Below, in pieces: positions 44,003 to 51,953 of a DNA stretch of 64,000 bases. Each line of letters opens with the position of its first letter. Within the stretch, counting starts at the first letter, position 1. The stretch comes from Terriglobus tenax (GTDB lineage: Bacteria > Acidobacteriota > Terriglobia > Terriglobales > Acidobacteriaceae), in NCBI RefSeq assembly GCF_025685395.1, contig NZ_JAGSYA010000004.1, forward strand, positions 2,914,001-2,978,000. The letters are read 5' to 3'. The notes below the pieces were generated by a model that was given only the letters and a program-made list of their open reading frames with translations, did no database searches and was not told where the DNA came from. Position numbers and translations under genes: made by a program.

Positions 44003-44011
44003 TGGTATAGT
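44003..44011 (+). promoter_or_regulatory. Extended -10 promoter of STAS gene
   Basis: TGGTATAGT matches TGnTATAAT at five of six hexamer positions. The -10 ends only 9 bases before the ATG at 44021, so transcription would begin at or almost at the start codon and the mRNA would be leaderless or nearly so. Confidence 0.45.
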
Positions 44012-44020
44012 GGTAGCACC

Positions 44021-44365
44021 ATGCCAGCTCTGCCCCTGACGATTGAGACCGCCCCCGGAGCTCTTGCGGGAATTCTCATCCTGCGCCTCTCCGGATCCCT
44101 GACGCTGGGTGACCTGCCCAAGCTGCAGGCGGCGGCCAAGGCCATTACGGAGCCGCTGGTGGTGCTGGATATGTCGGGCGTTCCGTATGTGGATTCCGCT
44201 GGACTGGGCGCCATTATGAACTTTCACCTCTCCGCACAGAAGCAGGGGCGCCGCCTGGCCGTCGCTGCTCTGCAGCAGCGCATCGCCGCCCTGATGGAGC
44301 TGACCAAGGTGAACACGGTGCTGAAGGTCTATCCCACCGTTGCCGACGCCGAATCGACGCTGTAA
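44021..44365 (+). CDS. STAS-domain protein (anti-sigma-factor antagonist-like)
   Basis: This 114-residue single-domain STAS protein resembles SpoIIAA and RsbV. The phosphorylatable Ser lies in [14 protein letters not shown] (Asp-Ser-Ala-Gly-Leu-Gly). Such proteins release sigma factors by binding anti-sigma kinases in partner-switching systems. No kinase or phosphatase gene lies beside it. The ATG at 44021 has no clear Shine-Dalgarno and sits just after an extended -10 box. A longer in-frame start at 43949 would overlap the promoter and is rejected. Confidence 0.82.
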   Translation: MPALPLTIETAPGALAGILILRLSGSLTLGDLPKLQAAAKAITEPLVVLDMSGVPYVDSAGLGAIMNFHLSAQKQGRRLAVAALQQRIAALMELTKVNTVLKVYPTVADAESTL

Positions 44366-44600
44366 GGACGGGGATTGCGAACCAGTCGCTTAAGTCACGC
44401 TTAAGATTTTGAGCACACGAAAGACCAGGATCGTCTTATTTTTCAAAAAGTTGTGCTATGTATGCTGCGCGACAGACATCTGCGCGTCGAATCGTTGAGG
44501 ATAAAGAACAGCATTTCGCCACAACCTGGCAGTTGTTTTCTAGGGTCATGCCGTTATAGGGCATGGCTAAGTGGCGTTTCTGCGCTAAGGAAACACCTCG
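44366..44600. other. 235-base gap before Crp-like gene
   Basis: It contains a direct repeat CGCTTAAG (44389-44396 and 44398-44406 region), an AT-rich stretch, and a possible extended -10 TGCTATGTA at 44454-44462. ATGCC and GGCAT flank GTTATAG around 44548-44564. No tRNA-like fold or small gene is visible. Confidence 0.4.
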
Positions 44601-45341
44601 ATGAACGATCGACAAACATCGGGGACCATGAACCAACGGCCCCCAAACTGGATTTTGTTGCAGCTCCTGGAGACGACGTACGCCGCTCTTCAACGGCACC
44701 TCTCCCCTGTGGATCTGCAGGTAGGCATGGTGCTCGCAGAGCCGGAAAAGCCTGCGGAGTATGTCTACTTTCCCCTGGGCGGCTTTGTCTGCCTGTGCGT
44801 CCTTACCGAGTCCGGCGACTCGGTTGAAGTGGCCGCCGTCGGCCAGGAAGGGCTGGTAAACACCGGCCCGCTCATGGACCAGCCTCTGGCAGCTCACGCC
44901 ATTACCGTGCAGGGAGAGGGCGCTGCTCTCCGTATCCGGGCCTCTGTTCTACGGGAAGAAATGCGCCGCGACTCCTCTCTGCAGCACCTCATTCACCAGG
45001 CTATCTACTTCCAAATGCTGCAGATGGGGCAGAACGCCGTCTGTAACCGGGCTCATTCGGTCGAGCAGAGGCTGGCCCGGTGGCTGCTGACTGCCTCTGA
45101 CCGCATGCAGTCCGCGTCCCTGCGCCTGACGCAGGAGTACCTGGCCCATATGCTGGGCGCCCGCCGATCCACGGTAACCATTGCCGCTGGCGATCTGCAG
45201 CGTGCCGGACTGATGGAGTACACCCGCGGCAAGATCCGCATTCAGGACCGTGCCGGACTGCAGAAGGCTGCCTGCGAGTGTTATCACACCCTGAACAATG
45301 TCCTCGAACGCTTCCGGCCGGCGTCCCTGAAGAAACCCTGA
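44601..45341 (+). CDS. Crp/Fnr-family transcriptional regulator
   Basis: This 246-residue protein has a cyclic-nucleotide-binding-like beta barrel (about residues 25-130, LSPVDLQVGMVLAEPEKPAEYVYFPLGGFVCLCV) and a winged helix (about 160-225, SLRLTQEYLAHMLGARRSTVTIAAGDLQRAG). The barrel lacks the PRTA-type cAMP-binding pocket (PRSLLGE/RTA), and no N-terminal Cys cluster for an iron-sulphur centre is seen, so the signal is unknown. Proteins of this subtype are abundant in Acidobacteriota. AAGGAAA lies 14 bases before the ATG; a second in-frame ATG at 44628 is possible. Confidence 0.85.
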   Translation: MNDRQTSGTMNQRPPNWILLQLLETTYAALQRHLSPVDLQVGMVLAEPEKPAEYVYFPLGGFVCLCVLTESGDSVEVAAVGQEGLVNTGPLMDQPLAAHAITVQGEGAALRIRASVLREEMRRDSSLQHLIHQAIYFQMLQMGQNAVCNRAHSVEQRLARWLLTASDRMQSASLRLTQEYLAHMLGARRSTVTIAAGDLQRAGLMEYTRGKIRIQDRAGLQKAACECYHTLNNVLERFRPASLKKP

Positions 45342-45458
45342 CGTTATGTCGGCTTCCGCACCGACATGGCGAGGGTGATATCACTACAGTGCAGTCATAC
45401 GTTTTGCGTTTAACGGGGGCCCCTGCATTACCCGGAACCTATGACGATCGGTTAGAGA

Positions 45459-45794
45459 ATGCCAGCTATCTTATCTATTGGCAGTGATCCGGTATTGCTG
45501 AAAACCCGCGCCAGCCTGCTTCGCCAGACCGGCGCCGAAGTGGCTTCGGCTGAGCCTGCAAAGGCGGTCGGCGAACTGGCGCAGAAGCGCTATGACCTCG
45601 CCGTGCTGTGCCATTCCCTGCGACAGGAAGATGCAACCAGCATCGCTTCGGCGATCCGCGCGGCCTGCAACGGCTGCAAGATCCTGATGCTCAGCCGGGA
45701 CCCGGTAGAAGGCGTCGTCGATGGCATGGAACGCTGCAGCGCCCATCGTCCGGAGCAGCTTTTACGCACGGTACGGCGTTTGACGCAGAGCTAG
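45459..45794 (+). CDS. Degenerate receiver-domain protein
   Basis: This 111-residue protein has the length and strand pattern of a CheY-like receiver: AILSIGSDPVLLKTRASLLRQTGAEV, then KRYDLAVLCHSLRQEDA, KILMLSRD and AHRPEQLLRTVRRL. The usual phospho-acceptor Asp (DLxxxD) is replaced by Cys in DLAVLCHSL (about residue 53) and the N-terminal acidic pair is reduced to one Asp. It probably cannot be phosphorylated and may signal by other means. The stop overlaps the end of kdsD by 4 bases. Confidence 0.75.
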   Translation: MPAILSIGSDPVLLKTRASLLRQTGAEVASAEPAKAVGELAQKRYDLAVLCHSLRQEDATSIASAIRAACNGCKILMLSRDPVEGVVDGMERCSAHRPEQLLRTVRRLTQS

Positions 45795-46777
45795 ACCAGC
45801 TCCAGTCCCCACAGGTCATGCAGGTGCAGCACGCCTTCCAGTTGCCCCGTCTTGGAGAGAACAGCCAGCACGGTAATCTTCCGCTCTTCCATCACCGCCA
45901 GGGCTGACGAAGCCAGCTCGTCCGCAGCGATGGTCAGTGGGGCGGTATTCATCACCTCGCCCGCGGTCAGCGTCAGCGCCCGTGCCTGCTCGCGCTCGAG
46001 CAGGCGGCGCAGGTCACCGTCCGAGAGAATGCCCAGCAGACGCCCGTTTTCCACCACAGAGGTCATTCCCAGCCGCTTACGGCTCATCTCGTGGATCACC
46101 TCGGGCATCGGTGTCGACGGCGCAACCATCGGGATCGCCTCACCGGTGTGCATCAGTTGCGAAACCAGCCGCAGCCGCTTGCCCAGCTTGCCGCCGGGGT
46201 GGAGCTGCGCAAAGTCTTCCGCGCGGAAACCGCGCAAGCGGGAGACCTCAATCGCCAGCGCATCGCCCAGCGCCAGCATGACGGTAGTGGACGCCGTCGG
46301 GGCCAGGTTCAGCGTGCAGGCCTCTTCGGTTACGGAACAGTCCAGCACCACGTCGCTGGTCCTGGCGAGCGACGACTCCGGGCATCCGGTCATGGTGATT
46401 AGGGCATCGCCCAGCCGCTTCAAAAGCTCCAGCAGCCGTAGAATCTCCTCGGTTTCGCCCGAGTAGGAGAGTGCCAGCACCAGGTCGCCGCGGGTCAGCA
46501 TGCCCAGGTCGCCGTGAATGGCCTCCGCTGGGTGCAGAAACTGGGCCGGGGTGCCGGTAGAGTTCAGGGTGGCGGCAATTTTCTGGGCGATCAGCCCGCT
46601 TTTGCCCATGCCGGTCACCACCACCCGCTGGCGGCTGGCGGCACATGCGGCAATGCGCTCCGCGGCGTTCTCAAAAGCCGCTGCCATGGCCCCGTCCAGG
46701 CGTCCGGCCAACTGCTGCAGTGCGGCGGCTTCAATGCGTACCAGATCAGCCGGTTTGATGCTCTTTGCTGTTTCCAT
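45791..46777 (-). CDS. kdsD: D-arabinose-5-phosphate isomerase, KdsD/KpsF type
   Basis: This 328-residue enzyme interconverts ribulose-5-phosphate and arabinose-5-phosphate, the first step of Kdo synthesis for lipopolysaccharide. A SIS domain (about residues 35-170) contains VVVTGMGKSGLIAQKIAATLNSTGTPA, HPAEAIHGDLGML and ALSYSGETEE. Two CBS domains follow (about 205-325: LMHTGEAIPMV and EVMNTAPLTIAADELASSAL). Length and order equal the family standard. The role matches lptE further downstream: this is a lipopolysaccharide-making cell. Confidence 0.92.
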   Translation of the reverse strand: METAKSIKPADLVRIEAAALQQLAGRLDGAMAAAFENAAERIAACAASRQRVVVTGMGKSGLIAQKIAATLNSTGTPAQFLHPAEAIHGDLGMLTRGDLVLALSYSGETEEILRLLELLKRLGDALITMTGCPESSLARTSDVVLDCSVTEEACTLNLAPTASTTVMLALGDALAIEVSRLRGFRAEDFAQLHPGGKLGKRLRLVSQLMHTGEAIPMVAPSTPMPEVIHEMSRKRLGMTSVVENGRLLGILSDGDLRRLLEREQARALTLTAGEVMNTAPLTIAADELASSALAVMEERKITVLAVLSKTGQLEGVLHLHDLWGLELV

Positions 46778-46853
46778 CAGTCCAACCAGATGCTACACCG
46801 GCAGACGTGCAGCCGCGCCGCGCCGGATACACTGAAAGACAGGAGATTCGATC

Positions 46854-47489
46854 GTGAAGCGGAATCTGGCAGTAGTCGGTGTCGTTGTTCTGTTGGTGGC
46901 GGCGCTGGTCTGGGCAGGCGTGCAGAACCTGCGCGCACGCAGGGAAGCGGCGGAAAAGGCAAAGCAGATACCTGAGCTCGCCATGGTGAAGGACGGCGAA
47001 GCTATGCCCACGCCGACAGCAGGCGCTGACAGCTACGTCGGCGAGCTGGACCTTCGCGGCAAGCCCGCTCCCGGCTTCTCGCTCACTTCGCTGGAGGGCA
47101 AAAAAGTCTCGCTCAGTGACTACAAAGGCAAGCCCGTGCTGGTGAACTTCTGGGCTACCTGGTGTGCTCCCTGCAAACTGGAGATGCCCTGGTTCGAGGA
47201 GTTCCAGAAGAAGTATGCCGCGCAGGGATTCGTCATCCTCGGCGTCTCGGAAGATGATGACCAGCCGAAGGAGGCCATCGCCAAGGCCGCAACCAAACTG
47301 GGTGTGACCTACCCCATTCTTCTGGGCAATCCCAAGGCAGACAAGGCTTACGGCGACTTCTCGCTGCTGCCCATGAGCTTCTATATCGATGGCAAGGGCA
47401 ATATCGTGGAGCAGGCCGCCGGGCTCGGAAGCAAGGACGGCATCGAAGCTAAAATCAAGAAGACGATTGCCGCTACAGGAGCACTTTAA
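46854..47489 (+). CDS. TlpA-like membrane-anchored thioredoxin
   Basis: This 211-residue protein has an N-terminal membrane anchor (residues 5-22) and a periplasmic thioredoxin fold. The redox motif is Cys104-Ala-Pro-Cys107 in FWATWCAPCKLEMPW, and the cis-Pro lies in LLPMSFYID. PGFSLTSLEGKKVSLSDYKGKPVLVNFW is typical of the AhpC/TSA-redoxin TlpA group. It starts with GTG behind AGGAG (8-base spacing). The DsbD-alpha-like gene begins 2 bases after the stop, so the two form an operon and likely a redox pair. Confidence 0.88.
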   Translation: MKRNLAVVGVVVLLVAALVWAGVQNLRARREAAEKAKQIPELAMVKDGEAMPTPTAGADSYVGELDLRGKPAPGFSLTSLEGKKVSLSDYKGKPVLVNFWATWCAPCKLEMPWFEEFQKKYAAQGFVILGVSEDDDQPKEAIAKAATKLGVTYPILLGNPKADKAYGDFSLLPMSFYIDGKGNIVEQAAGLGSKDGIEAKIKKTIAATGAL

Positions 47490-47491
47490 GC

Positions 47492-47965
47492 ATGAAGCGT
47501 TTGTTTGGATCGTTTGCCGTACTGATGCTGGCCGCCGGCCTTACCCTGGCGCAGATGGGCGGTGTTGCCCCCAAGGGCTATGTGACCTATGCTCCGGAGC
47601 CGGCCACCGTAGCTGCGAAGAAGCCTGCCGTGGTGGAGCTGCACTTTAAGGTGAACGACGGCTACCACATGAACTCGCACACGCCGAAGAGCGAGTTGCT
47701 GATCCCCACTGTGCTGAAGCTGGAGCCGGCCGCGGGCGTGAAGCTGGGTGCCATTGATTACCCGGCTGGGCACGAGTACAGCTTTTCGTTTGACCCGAAG
47801 GAAAAGCTCGACGTCTACTCAGGCCCGGTCACGATCAAGGTCCACGTGACCGCAGACCCTGGCACCTACACCGTGAAGGGCGTGCTGGGCTACCAGGCCT
47901 GCGACAACGCCGCCTGCTACCCGCCGAAGAAGCTGCCGGTGGAGATTGCGGTTACGGCGAAGTAA
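47492..47965 (+). CDS. Stand-alone DsbD N-terminal (alpha) domain protein
   Basis: This 157-residue exported protein (signal peptide about 1-20, ending TLAQ) matches only the periplasmic alpha domain of DsbD. The paired Cys are Cys137 and Cys142 in GYQACDNAACYPPKKLPVEI (C-x4-C; E. coli has C-x5-C). The transmembrane beta and thioredoxin gamma domains of DsbD are missing. Being 2 bases downstream of a TlpA-like gene suggests the two split proteins pass electrons in the periplasm. The source of electrons is not visible here. Confidence 0.8.
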   Translation: MKRLFGSFAVLMLAAGLTLAQMGGVAPKGYVTYAPEPATVAAKKPAVVELHFKVNDGYHMNSHTPKSELLIPTVLKLEPAAGVKLGAIDYPAGHEYSFSFDPKEKLDVYSGPVTIKVHVTADPGTYTVKGVLGYQACDNAACYPPKKLPVEIAVTAK

Positions 47966-47983
47966 GGTTTGTGACGGCAAGTA

Positions 47984-48009
47984 AAAAGCCCGGCGATCGC
48001 CGGGCTTTT
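47984..48009. terminator. Bidirectional terminator between DsbD-alpha gene and gltX
   Basis: AAAAGCCCGGCGA and TCGCCGGGCTTTT form a perfect 13-bp palindrome with A-run and T-run, placed between convergent stops. Confidence 0.85.
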
Positions 48010-48010
48010 C

Positions 48011-49510
48011 TTATTTCTTCGTATTGGCGGCGGCCTTCTTCTGGCCGTCAATGAACCGCCGTACGCGGTCAATGCTTCTCGCCTTGCCGAAGACCACCAG
48101 CGACTCCAGCAGCGGTGGCGACTGCGTGCTTCCGGTCAGTACGGCGCGCAGCAGCATGAAGGCTTCCTTCACGCTCCACTCCTTGGCTGTCAGCAGGGCA
48201 CGCAGAGCAGCATCGATGGCTTCCGTCGTCCAGTCCGCCGTCTCCAGTACGGTCAGCATTTCGACGGCAAAGGTCAGCGTCTCTTCCGGCGTGCGCTTCT
48301 TCGGAACCCATACCTCTACCGGCGGCACAATGTTGTCGGAGAAGAAGAAGCCCGTCAGGTCGCCCCACTGGCCCAGCGTCTCCAGCCGCGTCTGCACCAG
48401 CGGCGCAATGGCGCGGATGTAGCTGTCGGAGAGAATCGTCTGCTTCAACGCGGTGAAGAACTCTTCCTGCGGCAGGGCGCGCAGGTACTCGCCGTTCAGC
48501 CACTTCAGCTTCACCAGGTCAAAGACCGGTCCACCCAGGGAGATACGGTCGAACTGGAAACGTTCCACCATCTGCGCCAGGCTGAAGATATCGGCTTCCT
48601 TGGTGCTTCCGGCATTGGCTGCTTCAATCGGGTTCAGCACCGGCATACCGCCGCCCATCAGGCCCAGGAAGTTGATGACCGCCTGCGGCAGGAAGCCCGA
48701 CTCGCGGTAATAGATCAGCGAAACCGGGTTCTTGCGCTTGGAGATCTTCGACTTGTCGATGTTCCTCAACAGCGGCATGTGCCAGAACTTCGGCATCTCC
48801 CAGCCAAAGCTCTTGTACAGCAGCACGTGCTTCGGTGTGGAGCTGATCCACTCCTCGGCGCGGATCACGTCGGTGATCTGCATCAGGTGGTCATCTACTA
48901 CGTTGGCCAGGTGATAGGTGGGGAAGCCGTCGGACTTCATCAGCACCTGGTCATCCACGTTGTTGTGGTCGATGACGATCTCGCCGCGCAGCTCGTCGCG
49001 GAAGTTGGTGGAACCGCTCTCCGGCACTGCCATGCGGATGGTGAAGGGCTTGCCTTCCGCCAGGTTGGCGTTCACTGTTTCTTTCGGAAGATACTTGCAG
49101 GTGCGGTCGTACTTGGGCGGCTGCTTGGCGGCCATCTGCGCCTTGCGCTTGGCCTCCAGCTCCTCTGCCGTGCAGAAGCAACGATACGCCGTGCCGTTGT
49201 CCAGCAGCGTCTGCACGTTTTCGCGATAGATCTCCGTGCGCTCCGACTGGCGATAGGGGCCATGCGGTCCGCCCACATCGGGACCTTCATTCCAGTCCAG
49301 GCCAAGCCAGCGCAGGGCGTCAAAGATCATCTGCTCGGAGGTGGGAACGAAGCGGGTGCGGTCCGTGTCCTCAATGCGCAGGATGAACTGGCCACCGCGC
49401 TGACGGGCGAACAGGTAGTTCAGCAGGCCGATATAGGCCGTGCCGACGTGAGGATCGCCGGTGGGCGAGGGAGCAATACGGACGCGGGTAGGACGGGAAC
49501 TTTCAGACAT
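48011..49510 (-). CDS. gltX: Glutamyl-tRNA synthetase
   Basis: This 499-residue class I synthetase charges tRNA-Glu. The HIGH-type motif is PSPTGDPHVGTAY (residues about 12-24), and the KMSKS-type motif is DKSKISKRKNP (about 250-260). Typical GltX stretches are FILRIEDTDRTR and LRWLGLDWNEGPDVGG. A C-terminal anticodon-binding helical domain covers about 335-490. CCxxC zinc ligands are not evident beyond Cys110 in RCFCTAEELE. Whether this enzyme also makes Glu-tRNA-Gln depends on genes outside the window. Confidence 0.95.
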   Translation of the reverse strand: MSESSRPTRVRIAPSPTGDPHVGTAYIGLLNYLFARQRGGQFILRIEDTDRTRFVPTSEQMIFDALRWLGLDWNEGPDVGGPHGPYRQSERTEIYRENVQTLLDNGTAYRCFCTAEELEAKRKAQMAAKQPPKYDRTCKYLPKETVNANLAEGKPFTIRMAVPESGSTNFRDELRGEIVIDHNNVDDQVLMKSDGFPTYHLANVVDDHLMQITDVIRAEEWISSTPKHVLLYKSFGWEMPKFWHMPLLRNIDKSKISKRKNPVSLIYYRESGFLPQAVINFLGLMGGGMPVLNPIEAANAGSTKEADIFSLAQMVERFQFDRISLGGPVFDLVKLKWLNGEYLRALPQEEFFTALKQTILSDSYIRAIAPLVQTRLETLGQWGDLTGFFFSDNIVPPVEVWVPKKRTPEETLTFAVEMLTVLETADWTTEAIDAALRALLTAKEWSVKEAFMLLRAVLTGSTQSPPLLESLVVFGKARSIDRVRRFIDGQKKAAANTKK

Positions 49511-49607
49511 AACCAGTCTTCCATTCTAGCGGAGTGCCCGGTTGCCTCCGGTTAGGATGAAGACCGTTGCGTCTAAACGGCAGGTCTCATCTGAAGGAGA
49601 AGGATCC

Positions 49608-50000
49608 ATGCGAGTAAGACCAGCTTTTTTGCTTGCGGCTGCTGCTGATGTGTTTTGTCTGCTTTCGGCAGGCCGGGGAGTGGCTCAACCAGTTCAGGAT
49701 CGCGTTGTGCGGCTGGCGGAGCTCGAGATCGATCCCGCCCGCCTGGAGGAGTACAGGCTTCTCCTGCGTGAGGAGATTGAAGCGTCCATCCGCGTTGAGC
49801 CTGGGGTTTTAACGCTTTATGCCGTGTCCGTGAAGGGGCATCCGGACCAGATACGGCTCTTCGAGATGTACCGCGATCAGGCCGCGTATGAAGCGCACCT
49901 GCAAACGCCGCACTTCAGGAAGTACAAAACTCAAACGCAGAACATGGTGAAGTCGCTGAGGCTGGTTGAGACAGACCCCGTTCTGCTTGGAGCAAAGTAG
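49608..50000 (+). CDS. Exported antibiotic-biosynthesis-monooxygenase (ABM)-fold protein
   Basis: This 130-residue protein has a probable signal peptide (1-27, ending GVAQ) and a dimeric ferredoxin-like ABM domain (about 35-115): RLAELEIDPARLEEYRLLLREE and MYRDQAAYEAHLQTPHFRKY, with the conserved His in TPHF. The family includes quinol monooxygenases such as YgiN, but the export signal here is unusual. GAAGGAGAAGG precedes the ATG at 49608; a start at 49542 lacks similarity. The substrate is unknown. Confidence 0.8.
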   Translation: MRVRPAFLLAAAADVFCLLSAGRGVAQPVQDRVVRLAELEIDPARLEEYRLLLREEIEASIRVEPGVLTLYAVSVKGHPDQIRLFEMYRDQAAYEAHLQTPHFRKYKTQTQNMVKSLRLVETDPVLLGAK

Positions 50001-50005
50001 AGAAC

Positions 50006-50039
50006 GCGGGGTGTGCGCGCGAAACGCATACACCCCCGC
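50006..50039. terminator. Imperfect hairpin between ABM gene and ispF
   Basis: GCGGGGTGTGCG pairs with CGCATACACCCCCGC with a bulge. It lies between convergent stops but lacks T-runs, so the call is weak. Confidence 0.4.
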
Positions 50040-50046
50040 ATGGTTC

Positions 50047-50649
50047 CTACGTCAGATCATCCGCATCAAACGCGGGCTTGCGGCCCAGGGCGCGGGTGTC
50101 GTGGACCTCGATGCCGTCCACCAGGTCCTTCACGGCGGCGTCCACATCGTCTTCCACGGCGATGGCCAGCTTGCCGTCCGAGGTCTCAATGTCTTCCAGC
50201 AGAACAACCACCTGGGCCACGGCGACATTGTCCTGGTTCAGACCCTCGGGGGTCTTGGCCTTGATGCCGACGTCGCGGGGAGAGATCCCGAGCAGCTCGG
50301 CAACGCGCGCGCGCAGTTCCCCGGCAATGGGGACGACCTTGGGCTTGGCCATGATCAGCACCGTGTCAATGTTCACGATGCGGTAGCCCGCAGTGGCAAC
50401 TTCCTCGAGAGCGGTACGCAGGAAAATATCCGAAGCTGCACCCTTCCAGCGCGGATCGCTCGGCGGGAAGAAAGTGCCAATATCTCCAGCGGAGACCGCG
50501 CCCAGCAGGGCGTCTGTGATGGCGTGGAGCAGGACATCGCCGTCCGAGTGGCCGGCAAGGCCCTCCGGATAGTCGATCGGCAGGCCGCCGATGATCAGGG
50601 GTACGCCGGGCTTAAAGGCGTGGGAGTCGAAACCGTAACCAATTCGCAT
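50047..50649 (-). CDS. ispF: 2-C-methyl-D-erythritol 2,4-cyclodiphosphate synthase IspF
   Basis: This 200-residue enzyme forms the cyclic diphosphate of the MEP isoprenoid pathway. Metal ligands are Asp8 and His10 (GYGFDSHAF) and His42 in GHSDGDVLLHAITDALLGA region; FFPPSDPRW and IKAKTPEGL are further signatures. Family members are usually 155-165 residues; here about 42 acidic extra residues (LLEDIETSDGKLAI to the end) follow. The gene is divergent from ispD (54-base gap); many bacteria have the two in tandem or fused. Confidence 0.92.
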   Translation of the reverse strand: MRIGYGFDSHAFKPGVPLIIGGLPIDYPEGLAGHSDGDVLLHAITDALLGAVSAGDIGTFFPPSDPRWKGAASDIFLRTALEEVATAGYRIVNIDTVLIMAKPKVVPIAGELRARVAELLGISPRDVGIKAKTPEGLNQDNVAVAQVVVLLEDIETSDGKLAIAVEDDVDAAVKDLVDGIEVHDTRALGRKPAFDADDLT

Positions 50650-50703
50650 GCAGACAACAGAATAAACTCACCGGGCAGACGCGTTATACTCGCAGTCCTG
50701 AAT

Positions 50704-51405
50704 ATGCGAGTCTTTATCATCCTTCCGGCGGCCGGGATCGGCACGCGCATGGCGGCAGCAGGCGCTGCTGCTCCGAAACAGTTTCTCGAACTGGGCGGGG
50801 AGCCCATTCTTATCCACAGCCTGAAGGCCTTTGCTGGCGTTCCGGCGGTCACCCAGATCCTGGTTGCCGTGCGCCCGCAGGAGATGGAACGCGTCCACCA
50901 GCAGATTGAAGCTGCAGGGCTCGGCAGCCGTATCCGTGTTGTGGAAGGCGGCGAGAACCGCCAGGGCTCGGTGGCTAACGCCCTGGCTGCGCTGGACTGT
51001 GCGGACGACGATATTGTGTTGGTGCACGACGCCGTCCGGCCATTGATCGACGGAGCCACCATCGAGCGCACCATCTCCGCTGTCCAGAAGCACGGTGCGG
51101 CGATTGTCGGCGTTCCGGCCATTGACACCATCAAGCAGGTGGAGCGCACCGCAGAGGGCGCGATTATCACCAGCACGATTCCGCGTGAGCGCATCGTGCT
51201 GGCGCAGACGCCGCAGGGCGCAACGGCGGGCCGCATGAAGAAGGCTTTTGCCGAGGCTGAGGCGGACGGCTTCGCCGGGACCGATGAAGCCAGCCTGCTG
51301 GAACGCGCCGGCATGGAAGTGGCTGTCGTCGCTGGCTCACCCCGCAACTTCAAGATCACCCAGCCGGGCGATTTGGAGCTGGCCGAGTTTTATCTGGAGC
51401 ACTGA
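50704..51405 (+). CDS. ispD: 2-C-methyl-D-erythritol 4-phosphate cytidylyltransferase IspD
   Basis: This 233-residue enzyme couples MEP to CTP. The nucleotide-binding loop IILPAAGIGTRMAAAGAAAPKQFLELGG (residues 5-32) contains the catalytic Arg and Lys. VHDAVRPLID and AQTPQGATAGRMKKAFAEA are family signatures; Asp and Lys in VPAIDTIKQVE are active-site residues. I chose the ATG at 50704; the open frame extends far upstream through ispF antisense and is not coding. The product feeds undecaprenyl synthesis by UppS, also in this window. Confidence 0.93.
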   Translation: MRVFIILPAAGIGTRMAAAGAAAPKQFLELGGEPILIHSLKAFAGVPAVTQILVAVRPQEMERVHQQIEAAGLGSRIRVVEGGENRQGSVANALAALDCADDDIVLVHDAVRPLIDGATIERTISAVQKHGAAIVGVPAIDTIKQVERTAEGAIITSTIPRERIVLAQTPQGATAGRMKKAFAEAEADGFAGTDEASLLERAGMEVAVVAGSPRNFKITQPGDLELAEFYLEH

Positions 51406-51420
51406 GAAGTGCTTTTCCCG

Positions 51421-51876
51421 CTACAGATACAGAAACATCTCCGTAGTCCCCACAAAGCCCATCTTCTCGTAGATGGGCTTTCCCATCTTGGAAGCGTGCA
51501 GCGACAGCAGGCGGCAATTGCGCTGTTTTGCTGCCTCAATGCTCAGTTCCACCAGCTTGCGGGCTAACCCGTGGCCGCGATAGGCCGGGTCCACGTAGAC
51601 ATTCAGCAGGTAAGGCCGCAGCGGCTCGGGGTCCAGGAAGTGCGGCGGCCACTGCATCCACCAGATGCCCGCACCGGCAATGGCTGTGCCCTCGCGTTCG
51701 ATGATCCATCCGGTGTACTCGCCGGATTCAAGGCGCGGCTGCACCCAGGGCTCAAAGTTCCTGCGGACCTCCGCACGGACGGCTTCATCGCCCTGCTCGG
51801 AGTCGGCAAACATCTTCTGGCGGTGGGTAGCGATCAAGGCAGCGTCGGCGGTTGTGGCGGCTCGTGTTTCGAACAT
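51421..51876 (-). CDS. GNAT-family N-acetyltransferase
   Basis: This 151-residue protein has the GNAT fold: an N-terminal RAATTADAALIATHRQKMF, central GWIIEREGTAIAGAGIWW, and the acetyl-CoA-binding motif A NVYVDPAYRGHGLARKLVELSIEAAK (the R-G-H-G-L-A pyrophosphate loop at about 103-108). The substrate is unknown. It is divergent from the carboxypeptidase-regulatory-domain gene across 77 bases. Confidence 0.88.
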   Translation of the reverse strand: MFETRAATTADAALIATHRQKMFADSEQGDEAVRAEVRRNFEPWVQPRLESGEYTGWIIEREGTAIAGAGIWWMQWPPHFLDPEPLRPYLLNVYVDPAYRGHGLARKLVELSIEAAKQRNCRLLSLHASKMGKPIYEKMGFVGTTEMFLYL

Positions 51877-51953
51877 GTTCTGTTAATCATCTAGCAAGCG
51901 TGCCTGTCCGGACATATGCTTTTTGTGTTTCGTGTAGAGCATCCAGGTGGCCA

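Noticed and set aside
44436-44897. Open frame of 153 codons on the - strand over the Crp-like gene
   Set aside because: No recognisable features; the + strand Crp/Fnr-family gene explains the coding signal.
49966-50703. Long upstream extension of ispD
   Set aside because: This part is antisense to ispF; IspD similarity begins at the ATG at 50704.
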